Positions 23,446 through 46,219 of a stretch of DNA of 64,000 nucleotides are shown here, piece by piece; the first letter of the stretch is position 1, and every line of letters starts with the position of its first letter. The stretch spans positions 6,155,952 through 6,219,951 of the forward strand of contig NC_064543.1 in the NCBI RefSeq assembly GCF_023856365.1, in the 5' to 3' direction. The position numbers and the translations under genes are program-made. This DNA is from Brienomyrus brachyistius. Lineage: Eukaryota > Chordata > Actinopteri > Osteoglossiformes > Mormyridae. The notes beneath the pieces are model-generated. The model was not told where the DNA came from. It ran no database searches and was given only the letters and a program-made list of their open reading frames with translations.

Positions 23446-23560
23446 GTGTTTCTCAATATGCGTACTTGACTGTACTTGTGTTCTTGCGTACTCATTTTAC
23501 GTCATCTTCCATTACCGAAGACCAGTTCCAATACTCAAGAACAGAACTGAGAAACACCCT
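23446..23560. mobile_element. short MITE copy with GGTGTTTCTCAATA ends
   Basis: Left end GGGTGTTTCTCAATATGCGT, right end ACTGAGAAACACCC, an inverted repeat. The interior matches part of the longer inverted copy at 53705-54008 ('tacttgactgtacttgtgtt'), so it is an internally deleted copy. Confidence 0.65.
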
Positions 23561-23658
23561 TTGAGGAATTTATCATGGGCAACCTAGACGATGCATTGTG
23601 TCACACGGGTCTATAGTGACAGTGCTCTAAGTGCATCATGGGATAGCAGCTGGGCCTA

Positions 23659-28676
<5,018 letters not shown>

Positions 28677-28867
28677 TTCGATCCCGGGTTTAAAAAACGT
28701 CTGGTTTAAGACAGTCAGTCACACACACGATCAGTGTCCTCTTCCGTTCTAAGTTTTGTAGTAAATATACTTAAGGCAAGACATCTAATCTCTTCTATCA
28801 TGGGCCTGATTTTGTGCCTGCATCTTAATATCCCAGTGAACTGTACTGTTTCTCTGAGCTATATTTA

Positions 28868-29100
28868 CAGAACCAGTCAAAAATTTAGATACACCAAGCT
28901 GCCTACCAAGGAGAGTGACAGTGTCACATCATGTGATCTGGCCACCTGACCTAAACACAGCAGAAATGGTTTTGGAGCAGTTTGACCCGAGAGTGAAGGA
29001 GAAGCGGCCAGTGAGTGTCCAGTCTGTATGTGGGAGCTCCTTCAGGACAGCTGGGAAAGCGTCCCAGGAGGCCACCTCAGTAGACTGGTGTGGAGGGACA
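28868..29100 (+). pseudogene. decayed Tc1-like transposase remnant
   Basis: Begins with a Tc1-type end (CCAGTCAAAAATTTAGATACACC). A broken frame then resembles the C-terminal catalytic part of Tc1-like transposases (DLNTAEMV.., QFDPRVKEKRPVSVQ), where an intact copy has DLNxIExxW and a Trp-rich continuation. Only about 230 bases remain and the reading frame is not functional. Confidence 0.6.
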
Positions 29101-31183
29101 GTAGGGTCAGTCAGGCCCTGGAGCGATTGGGGTTAAGGGTCTTGCTCAGAGGCCCGATGGTGGCATCACTCTGCTGACCGTGGGATTTGATCCAGCAACA
29201 TTCTGAGTCCCAACCCAAATTATTTCTTGTTTAATACTTTTTGTATAAGTGCATAATTCCATGTTATTTTATAGCATTGGCGTCTTCTTGATTCACTGTA
29301 TTTACTGTCTTACACAATGGAGGATTAGCCACCGTGGGGTTTGGTTAAATTACTGGCCAGTGACCCTCAGTAAATAAGACTTCCTAACTGGGGACCGTGG
29401 GCCTCTTCCCACAACACTGGCTCCGGCAAGAGGCCCACTGACGGCCAGTACGAATCACCCCTCAGTTCTGCCACAGTGGGTTAATAGGCATGAAGGGCAA
29501 TTAGGAACAGCTGGGCGAAGGTCCTGGGAAACCTTCAGAACCAGCAGATGGTTCTGGGTGTCATCCACATAATCGCGGCACCGGCTTAATCACCAGCTGC
29601 TTTCTAAGCTCTTAATTGGCTTAATTTGCTAACCCAGCGAAACGAAAAGTTAAAAAACTGTAGTTTTATGTGGGTGTTTTTACAGCATCATTATTGGAAG
29701 TAAAATGATTTCATCCTTTAAAATTCTAGATTACGCATCTAGACAACATCAGGATGACTTTAAAGATCAGGAAAATGCTACCAAGGCAGCGGAAACATAT
29801 GGCTGGTTTTGAGAAATACTGACACCTACAGGAAGATTTGAGGGTGAGCTACAGTACAGGACAAGAGCCCATTCCACGTGCTCCCAGGTAGCTGCTAATC
29901 CATTACATTCCCACTCCAGATAAAAACATTAACTGCAACTGCAACCAGAAACAACTGCATTTTCCTGACTAATTAACATCCAGATGTCCCTCTACATCCA
30001 TCCCAGCAAAACCATTCAAAGGCATCACCCATCTACAGCTCGCATTCAGTCTTCAATGTCATTTCGCCATCAACAAAGATTAAAAGCACCATGACGCCCA
30101 ACATAACATAAGCTCAGTAAAACAACTTTATAACCGTGTTTGTAGCTGGAAGCCGAACACCGGAAATGTGAATACCTGGAGGTAACCAACGGCAACAAGG
30201 TCCACCCAGTGGATACTGGATTCGGCTGTGTTTGGAGGGCGGGCGGACTCTCACGCACCCAGGACGAGGTGAGAAGCTGAAAGATCTGGTGGTGTCCAGA
30301 GGGGGCTGATGCGTCTTAAGTCACCGATTGACCTCCTTAATCCTCACTGGGCTACTAATCCATCGTCATGACTTACTGACATCATCTGTTTACCAGTAAC
30401 ACCATATGGTGAGACAGACAACCCTTCTGGGCGAATTTTGGACGCACTGGGAAAGCCTCAAAAGCAAGATACCCAAATCCAAATTAGGCAGTCGGGCCAG
30501 ACCTGAGTTTCATACAAAACCGCATATTTTTTTTAAATTTAGGATAATGTCAGATTGTTAAATTTGACCTTGTAAAGGAACAACTAAATATGTCCACGGC
30601 TTTGCCAAGTCAATGACTGTGGCTGGTAAAAATGTCAGACAGTTATCGCCAAGTAAAATGATCTGTCTGATGTCCAGATCTCGCCTGTGCACTTCTGCAC
30701 ATCGCGCACGGTCCAAAAAAGATAAACGCATACAGGCACAATTAGCAGGTTGTATTTTTAAAACTCTCATGTTCTAAGACCAATGCACACAGGATTTTTT
30801 TTCTCACTTTGCTTGCTACAATTATAACAAAAATAGGTGCCATTTTAATCCATGTAAAAATGTAAACTATCGTGAAATTCAGTTTTGGAAGAATATTATA
30901 GTAATACTTGTTACCAAACATTGTGCAATAAAATAAAACACACAGATTTTTAAAGCTATTTTCAGCAAATTAAAAAAAATAGTTTATTTATGAAAATAAA
31001 TACTTCAGCATCTATTCAACAAAAACTGTTTTTTTAAACAACAGGCATGTCTGGGGAAAACATGCATGTCATAAGTAACATGAAGCCCAGAGGTAAACTG
31101 ATCAAAAGATCAAATGATCAACAATCTCTCCTTGTTCCAGAGGGACCAGTAAGCCCCACCAGTAGAGGCTGTGTCCCGGGGTG
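29101..31183. other. intergenic: upstream of UBAP1L and 3' of PDCD7
   Basis: Contains another dispersed-repeat fragment around 29130-29210 (GGGTTAAGGGTCTTGCTCAG). Minus-strand AATAAA (plus TTTATT near 30983) is a plausible PDCD7 polyadenylation signal, about 200 bases past its stop. No gene is recognised. Confidence 0.45.
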
Positions 31184-34100
31184 TCAGTCACCCAGGGTGT
31201 CCTGCTTGTCCAAGGCGGTGGCCCACACCTCATCTGAGGGCAGCTCAGGGAGAACCCAGCTCTGAGGGATGAAGCTTCCATCAGGGAGATCTGATGGGAC
31301 CAGGTACTGATCCCACGCCCTCCTGGTTGGGAAGAAGACAGGGAAACCATGACATCAAAACTGGAGATCAAGACACACTGTAGGACTGCAAACCCTGCCA
31401 GTGTGTGAAGGCCAGGCCATGTTGTGTCGTAGTAGCAGTGGTAAACTCACTGGAAACTGCAATGCCAAAATGTGGAGCTCACCTCGTCTGTATGAGGGCG
31501 TGCAGGGAGGTCTCTGCCTGTAAGTAATACTGCCTGTAGAGCTGCAGCGGGTGGTCAGAAGGCATTTCATCTAGGAGGAATAGAACAGCGGTACTTTATT
31601 GCCCCCCTGTGGGGAAACTGGGTAGGATTTCACATACCCTGTCTTGCTTTTCATGACGGACGCAAACACACAAACAAATATCTGTATCACAAAGTATGAT
31701 ATCTCGCTTAGACCAAATAACGTCAGGTTTAAATGGACTCATTCACTCTTATCCCAGACTACCTTAAACCAAAGTTATCCGGTTAAGCAAGAAATCCTGC
31801 TTTGTTATACAAACCTAGGCCACAGATCTCTCACCTACTGAGCTAGACTCCGCCCCAGGAAGACACTTGACAGCACTTAACATACTAGCCGTTTAAAGAA
31901 CATTGTTATTCCAATAGCAACATGGCCACCTGACAGGTCTGATTTAACAGCAGTCCGGGGCGCACCTCCAAAGAGCACGCACTCCACCTCCCGCCTCCTC
32001 TGCAGCTGCTTCTCTCGCTCCTTGCGGTGCTTCCTCTCCTGCTCGCGTTTCCGCTCCTCCTCTCGCTCTCCCTCCAGCATGACGCGGAGTGCCTTTTCCT
32101 CTGCCGCGTACACCGCCGTGCGCTTGCGGATCAGCCTCCTCAGACGCTCCAGGTGGCCTTCGAACACCTCGTCCGCCTCCTTTTCCGGGTGGACGCCTGC
32201 CCCCGAGGGAAGGGGAAAAAAAAGAAAAACTTCAGTTACACATGTACAGAGTTCGTGATTCAGGTCCGGAGAGTGAATGTCCAGACCGGGATTTTGTTCA
32301 AACCAACCAGCTGAGAATTAAGAGCCATAGTCATAGAGTATTCAACTGGTTGGTTGAAACAAAATCCCGGTCTGGACTTCTACTCTCCGGACCTGAATTA
32401 CCCAACTCTGTATATGAATCATAAGATTCAACTGAAGAAATGGGTGGTAATTAGCAGTGAAGTCGAATCAGGTGTGTTAAATGAGAGGAAACCCGAAAGT
32501 GTGCAGGGTTGGGGTTCTCCAGGACTGGAATAGGAGACCCCTGCTATCTTATACCAAATATATAAAAGGTGTTGTTGCAGTTCCCTCCAGCAGGAGGCAG
32601 AATCATTTGTAGCAACAAGTCCTGTAAGAATGGGGGTGATATTTAAGCATAATGAAAAATACTAAAGCAGAGAGCCCAAGCAGACTGGGCTGTTAAAATA
32701 CCACAGCTTATTTCCCCTTCTTAAGATCCTAGGCATTAAACTCCAAAAAAGACTAACATTCCCAAATTATACTTCAGCTGACCTCAGAGAGGCAGTGGGT
32801 TCACCGTAATGCAGCGATTCTCAACCCATGGGTCGCGACCCAAATAAAATTCTTAAAGTGTCAAAAGGCAGATCTGGAAATGTAAGCATTTTAAAACCAG
32901 AAAGCTCCTATGCTGATCCACGATCAGATTTCCCAGCCCCAATCCTAGAATTAACCTATACAAACAGGTCTTGGGTTTGCAAATGTGCAAAACTAGTGAA
33001 CACTCAACCAATCCAAGAAGCCAAACTATAGATGCTTTATTTAAAATTCACTGGTACATCCAATCAGATTTGTGTGATAGGCATTGATTGATGTAAATTG
33101 CAGAGTGCAGTCATTTGCTTGATCACAGCATTTTAAATATATACTTGATATAGGGTTGCGACTGAGCTGGCATGGGCAAAACTGGGTCACAGTGCAAAAA
33201 AGGTTTAGAACCACTGCTGTAATGGACACACACTGGGGAGCTCCAAAGGGATATGGTTATGAGTTTGTGCCCAACTAACTGGCATCTCATATAGGCTGGC
33301 TGCTGCTCTGTGTGCAGTGCATGCCGGCATAGCCGGTAGGATTTCTTTGACCCTGCACCGGATAAGTGATTATAATAATAATAATACAGTAAGCCGCCAC
33401 CACCCAGCAGCCGCTCCCGTCAGGCGCGCTCCCGGTACCTTTCTTAGCGGCCGCCTCCTTCCTGAGCCTGCGCAGTTTCTCCAGCGAGCGCAGCACGTCC
33501 GTCATCCTCTTGGCATCCGCCTGCTTCTTCCGCACCTCCGACAGCACGCTGTCCGCCGCCTGCCGTAGCTCAAGCTCCTGTACGGCAGTGGGAATTAATG
33601 TAATACACGGCGTCAATTTCACTGTGGCACCAAACATATTGAGAATATATAACTTTAATGGAGACCGAGCTGTGAACGTCACTCATACCCTTTTCTTCTC
33701 TTCCACTTGTTGGATACGTTTCATCCGCCACTTTTCTATAGCGGCGTCCTTCTCCGAAGTTCTTTCCTCTTTTTCTTTTATTTCCTCGCAAGACTCACGT
33801 TTCTTCCGCCGATTCCTGGCTCTCCTCTTGCGAATCAAATCCACCTTTTTCTTGCAGGCGTCCATACAAGCGCTGTCGCCGAACACCTTCAGCTTGTCCT
33901 GCAGGTCGCTGCGCATCGCCGCGGCTTTGGCGTACGACTCAGTCCACACGCCCTCGTTCTCCATGTTTTGCTTTAACTCCTGGCATAAAAGCGACAAGTC
34001 GGACACAAGCCGGGCGGCATCATAAAGTCTTTCCTTCAGCTGACATATCGAGGGGGCACCATCTGGTTCCTTTGAAGCGGCGGGCTTTTTTATTTTCCTG

Positions 34101-34852
34101 TTCAGCAAAAAAGACAAGAGCCACTGTTCATCCAGGCGCCTCTGTGTGCTTTCTGCATCGGCAGGTGAAGGCTGCAGTCCCACCAACAGTCCGCCGTCCT
34201 GCCAGCGCCCAGGAGGCGGTTCATGGTCCGCGGAATCACGGCCGTATCTTACAGTCCCCAGGGAATAATCAAAAATTTGTTGTTGACCCCCAAACCCTGG
34301 GTGATTAAAACGCGATTCACTAACGCTGTGCGAATGATCGCCCACCGCTCTGTCTAAAGGAGAGACCCCCATCTGATTATGTTGCCCGTACTCCGGGTCC
34401 GCAATGCAAGGTGGATCGGCCGGTCCGGCCGCCTCACTGTACCTATGGTTAGACTCAGGTTTGAAAGGAAGCGCCGGCGGCGGACGAGTCGGATCAAAAC
34501 CCTGAACAGAAAAATCCTGAGGCTCACGGTTAAAGCCTTGATGATACGGCGGTCTGAACCTGTAGTCCGATCTGTTATGCTCCATGTGAGGTGTAAAAGG
34601 TGACCACTGTGGCTGAATATACCTCTGGCTGTTAGCGGTCATCTGATGCGGCGGCGGTGGGTGTTGATAAATACCTGGACCTGGCCAGAATCCGCCAGGG
34701 ACTGGTACAGAACCGAGCATCTCATTACTGCCCGAAACGTATTGTCGGCCCCCCGGAAAGCTGCCGCTCGCCATGCCCAGCATATTAGGATCCGGATACA
34801 TAGGATGCGATACCCGCTGCGCCTGTCCTTCCGAGTACGTGTGCTTTTCCAT
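31184..34852 (-). CDS. pdcd7: PDCD7, U11/U12 di-snRNP 59 kDa protein
   Basis: Five exons, in transcript order: 34852-33689, 33577-33439, 32196-31966, 31570-31483, 31322-31184; 586 residues (human 485). Human PDCD7 is a component of the U11/U12 snRNP of the minor spliceosome. The first exon encodes a long Pro/Gly/Gln-rich region, then a basic Arg/Lys-rich segment and a coiled coil (VEEKKR at its end). The coiled coil continues with VLSEVRKKQADAKRM and LRVMLEGEREEERKREQERK. The conserved C-terminus has RQYYLQAE and AWDQYLVPSDLPDGSFIPQS. The start is the first ATG of the frame and has a good context (A at -3, G at +4). The longer N-terminal region accounts for the extra size. Confidence 0.95.
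32241..32416. mobile_element. fold-back MITE in PDCD7 intron 2, copy 1
   Basis: Two arms of about 75 bases are reverse complements of each other (left AGGTCCGGAGAGTGAATGTC, right ACTCTCCGGACCTG), with a loop of about 25 bases. The related element at 40645-40798 has the same arms, diverged. Confidence 0.8.
33374..33388. repeat. short (TAA)n run
   Basis: Five units in PDCD7 intron 2. Confidence 0.7.
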
Positions 34853-36532
34853 AATCGTTTCGACGTCAGTCCACACACGTATGAAATGCAAAAGAAAAGA
34901 TTTAAAATAAAATGTCAATTAATCCGTAGTCAAAGAAAGCAAAACACAAGAATCCAGGTCCCAATAGCGTTGCCGGTACAACGCTTCTTCACTACCGAGT
35001 GCTGTTCAGGTTTTTTTTTTGTTCAAGGAAGTTGTCCTCCTTTATTCCATTATTAAATACGCAGCGACACAATGTGGAACGGAGGCCTCATTACACCCAG
35101 TCCGCATATTAACACTGCACATAGAAAAACACTCAACTACAAGACCCCCAAAGTGACCTGCCATGGACCGTCGAGCCTTTTATTGGCGCAGAAAACTAAA
35201 CGACGAATTTATAAATATACATATAACATTATAAACATAACTTCAACTGAATGCTTATATCAATGCTATCAATCCAGTATATATGAAACATTTTTCATTC
35301 TTGTTGCACATTTATTTGTTATGGGCATAACATGATTAAAAAATACCATTTAGATCATTTATAAAGAAACGTCACTCAGGTGTAGCATTATCTAATGACA
35401 CATTCCCCAAAATATTTACATGTTTTATTTATATAATTTTACATAAAATGCTAAGTTTATTTTACATCGTGTACACAAGCATTTTTTTTTACAGATATAC
35501 ATTATTTATTTATATATTTAAACAATTACACTGACGCATCATTTAAGATTCATACCTGGTTCAGAGTAGCACTCTGGCTTTCCTGTAAGTGTATGATTAA
35601 AAAGGATTAAACTTAAATGATGACAAGCAAACATCCGAGACAAGATGTTCAATGTACAGAGCTCAGCCAACGAGTTGTTGCACTGTAAAGGCCTTCAGTG
35701 GTTCGACATGAACGATAGAAATGAAAGTAGCATCTTCCATCCTGAGGCAGATTGTTTCTTAATGGAACTGAGAGAGACAAAGCCCTACATTGTAGCATCA
35801 ACACTCCTGTGTTATGACTCTTACAAAGATGGTTTGTGCCATTTAATGCTACGTTACTGCAAGTCAAATCAATAAATAAACAAAACCCAACATACATAAA
35901 AATGAAACAATAAGTTGTCAGTTAGGGTGAAACTAAACACCACCTCCGGTATACGTTTCCTAAAGTACATCAGTCATTGCAAACGAATGTGAGAGTCCTG
36001 ATGCCGGCTAAGTATTAAACCCGGAAAATGACAGTAAAGCCGCTTATTACCGGTATACTTATCGAAGTGAGTGCTGGGCTGTTGGCAAGGAAAACACTGA
36101 ATATTTATCTACAGATTTTCATCCAAGTGAAAAGGAAGAGGAACTGATGCCAATCAAGGTACAACGTGATAAAACGTCAACACAAACTTAAAAAAAAAAT
36201 TTAAAAAAAACTTAACAGTCTTGTGTTAAAATTTTATCTATTTCTCTTTTGGATCCTAAAACATTTCTACCAGGTTAAAGTAAATAAATAAAAAGTCTAC
36301 TCTATTGGTTAGGGCTATGAAGAATCTATCTGTACAAAGACACAGATAAACAGTTGCTAGCTGTTTAGTAGAAAGTTAAACCTGGTCTATGAACCTTTAT
36401 TGCCAAGACACACAAATTGCTAATGTTACTGAAAATTAAGGAGGCTGGAGGGCCGATTCCCTTTAACCATTCATCCTAAAACGTCAGTGGTCAGTGTGTT
36501 GGATGGTTCTGGAGAGACACTGAGCAGCAGCA
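34853..36532. other. intergenic: PDCD7 promoter side and CLPX 3' region
   Basis: No coding sequence is recognised. TTTATT at 36396-36401 reads AATAAA on the minus strand, about 130 bases past the CLPX stop, and is its likely polyadenylation signal. The PDCD7 promoter must lie just above 34852. Confidence 0.45.
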
Positions 36533-42614
<6,082 letters not shown>

Positions 42615-45600
42615 GTTTCTGTTCCTATAAATAAAAGCGGATCATTGTCACCACTTAATATAAACAAGACTGACTGGCAATCTAGTTAGTTGGGTTATCA
42701 TCCACAACTAGATAACTGTGTTAAACAGCAGCAGACACCGGCGATGGGAAGCTGCTTGTAGGCCGAAGCCCGAGTAAACATTTAAATTCGGATTACGCTG
42801 TAAAACCATATATCCACGCTGACATTTCAGGGCATAAAAACGTGACAGTGTGTGTTCCTGTAATGCAACACACGGTATGCTGGCTGATTCTGTCCTCCAG
42901 GTACCGAGTCGTCGAGGTCAGAACCAGTTTCGCAGATAATGTCCATGGTGCACTTACGCGTTTTTCTGTCCGCCGTAAACTGGCCAAAAACCCGTTCAAG
43001 CTGCGGCTGTCAAGCTTATGCCCCGAGATCGCATGTGTAAACACAATCTCAAAGAAACAATAAAGCATATATATATATATATTACTCCCTACTCTGGTGT
43101 GACCCTGTAAATCTAGGAGCGACTGTAGCGCAAATGCTTAAATGCGTCGGGAATACAACGTAGGGCGCTCCGCTTTCAGGGCTCATTACGTCACTGTCCG
43201 CCTGACAGTCTCCGACCAAAGATCTTCCGTCGCCGAGAAGATGGACAGCTAAATAACGTTACGTTACTGGTGATTTAGATTATGCAATTGTTTTCCTCTA
43301 GCAAACTCTGCTAAACGCTGTTTAATTCCTTCAGTGTCTTGCAGAAAGTCGTAGTGAATATCACCGGCATTTAACTATATACCTCCCATGTTCCAACCTC
43401 CGTACCACCTGCACCGTACTATACGTTTTCTTGTTATTTAGTTGTTTGCTTCTTACTTTCCCTTGGGGGTTTTCTGTGGAGTTATTTTGTAATCATGTTG
43501 GGTAAAAAAAAATATTTGTCTTGCTTCTGAGAGATCATGTTTCACCACACAACACGAAGATCCAATTATTTCTATATCGTACGTCCATATTAAATCAGCG
43601 AGAACATCTTTCTGAGTCTTCCTTTCTAAACCACGCCCACACGGCGCGGAGCACCAATCGCTAAGATAAACACGCCTACTTATGTAATGGATCGTCCCAC
43701 TACTCCTTACCATTGTATTTTATGGATGTATATGTACTGACAGTTTACCGTGGTTAGGATCTCACATTCATGTGCACAGTGGAACACTGAAGGCAGTCGC
43801 CACATTACACCGCATGTGTGTGGACTGTGGTGGGATTAAAGCCCCCATGACACAATGACAAACTCACAGTGAAGCAGTGGTGGAATTTGAACCCATAACC
43901 ATGGAGGTGTAAGCCACTGTGTGTCTTTGAGTTTGGCTTTTGTACATTTTCCTTGTGCATTTTACGACAATTATTTCTGTGTCATACATACTTAAAGAAA
44001 CACAGTACGTATAAATGGATATACTATACTAAGCATGCTGTTGCCGGACACGTTTCTGCAGTGTAATAAGAATGTGATCGTTTTGAGGCTTTGTGTGATG
44101 TTAAAAATGGACCATTGGAATGATGTATAATGCTAATAATAGATCTGAATTAAATGGCATTTTATACTATTACAGGGAAACAAGCTTAATGAATTATACA
44201 GACACGTTTGATACTTGAACAAATGGTATATGCCTGGCTAGGGGACTTCCAGGGCTGCTGAACTTGGGTAATTTTAAGTAATAAAAATTCCCTAGGATAC
44301 CCTCGGATCTTCCTAAAAGATCTTTCCAGAAACAGACTCAGACCCCAGGTGATGGCTCCGATATACGATATGTGCTGAATCATTGTTGCCTTGAACAGAT
44401 TGAATAGAATCAGGAAACTCCACCGATATTTTATACAACACTCTTCTGGACACAGTTGTCTTAAAGCAATTCAAATTTAAGAAGAATATCACCACAAAAT
44501 GCCAGACCAACAAATAGGAGGCAGTAATACAAATGTCTGTGGAATAATGTTGAAGGACAATGCAGAGAAAGAACAAATAACTTTGCGACAGCACTTACCT
44601 GCCCCGCCCGCTGTGACAGGTCGTGCATATCACACTGATACTCAACCCAGGTCCAGATAGCACCCAGCTATCAAGTGTGGATCAGCGCTGACCCTGAGAT
44701 ATGACAGACATACGTTAAAGCTTTCAGAAGCTGGTGTATCATTGTTAGGGCCATTAGTTTAGATAAGCCACACTACAAACAGTCCAGAGTTATCAGTATT
44801 AATGAAACTCAGTCTGGGTTTAAATACTGAATGAGGGAAGACGTTTCATATACTGGCTGGCAGTGAACTCCATAAGGCAGGAATTTGATAGCTTATGTGT
44901 GCAAGACAAAAAAAGCCCAACCAGTCATTCATCCAGATACATTAATTTGTTATAAAAAGTAAATACCTTTACACAAATAGTAAATATATTCACAATAAAT
45001 TGTTATAATATTTTGTTATGACTAACATAAGCCACATTTTCAAATATAACTTTACAATATTTACTTTTATTTTATTGAACTTATAGCATTTTCATCTGGG
45101 GAGTTGAAATTGCATACCCCTTGCGCCCATATTAAAATCGCCTATGCAGAATTGGTTGGATAGGATTATTTTCATAGCAGATCAAGATCTGTACGTGCAT
45201 GTTTTCTGCATTCCTTTAACAATAATGACGTCATCCGCACATCGCGGAAGTCGGTTAAGAATACTGCTTTGTAATTGGGGTTCACTATGGGTGGCGTTTA
45301 TGAGAAGGCGGGACTTATACGAATCGCGGAAGTTAATTTAAGATCAATCATGTGACTTAGGCTTACCAAGTGGAAGAGGGCGAGAAAAATGACCTAGTTT
45401 GATGCCAGGCGTGGGTGCTTCTCAGGCTGATATCCTAAGTACACACGATATTACTACGTTTTTTATTTCGAATCCGCGAATGCATTGCAGATGCTGTCTT
45501 ATGTAATTCACTAGTCATCCGATTCAGTGGGTGCAGTCAAAGAGGTTAGATTTAGCAGCACAATTAAAGAGCTAAGAAGCGTGCCATTATAACGGATTGA

Positions 45601-46219
45601 TCCAAGTTTGTGAAAAATGCAGAAACGCAACAATAGACAGCTATCCTTTAAATGTGTAAGCTGGTAGCTAGTAAGGACGCATGCCAAGTCGATGTCTTTA
45701 CTTAACAAGATAACTGCAGCTGAGCTTCACCAGGCGTGATTATTTTTTACGATTTAAAAGACCAAAATTCGTTCAGTAGTTTGTTTTATCACGCTTGATG
45801 GGTTCTTTCTTTACCTGTGACATGCTTTAACAGTCCATGTTCTACGTTTCAGCAAAAAATTAGTTTATTTGAATTATCCCTTTACTTCATAACTAAGCGT
45901 GTCGATTTTCTGTAAAACTAAGAAAAACGACTTTAACCCAGAAACAAACTCCTCATTCGGCAGAAACAATGAAATCAGTTTCTCTGAAATGAAAGCATTT
46001 GATTTGGTTTTTACTTCTTAATTTTTTTTTTGTACTCAAAAGTTCGTATTTAAACCGCAATAAAGGCGTAATAAAGACGAAAGTGGTAATTTAATCTGCA
46101 AGGTGAATGAAGGGGGTCAAAGACCAGCAAAATAAAACTAGGGGCAGGTGTGGCATGTTTGATACAGATGAACTGAAGTTCGTGTAAATGGTAACTTTAA
46201 TGGTTTGTTTGCCCTAGCC
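42615..46219. promoter_or_regulatory. divergent intergenic region between CLPX and SPG21
   Basis: The two genes point away from each other across 3.6 kb, so both promoters lie here. On the minus strand a strong donor (GGGCAG|GTAAGT) ends at 44600-44605; with the acceptor-like TTTATTTATAG before the CLPX ATG it could bound a non-coding CLPX exon. GC-richer sequence at 45220-45400 could be the SPG21 promoter or first non-coding exon; an acceptor (TTTGCCCTAG) lies two bases before the SPG21 ATG. No protein-coding gene is seen. Confidence 0.4.
43065..43082. repeat. (AT)n microsatellite
   Basis: Alternating A and T in the CLPX-SPG21 spacer. Confidence 0.8.

Noticed and set aside
34853..34918. N-terminal extension of PDCD7
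   Set aside because: The frame is open upstream, but it has no ATG there (it begins at a TTG); the ATG at 34852 has a good context.
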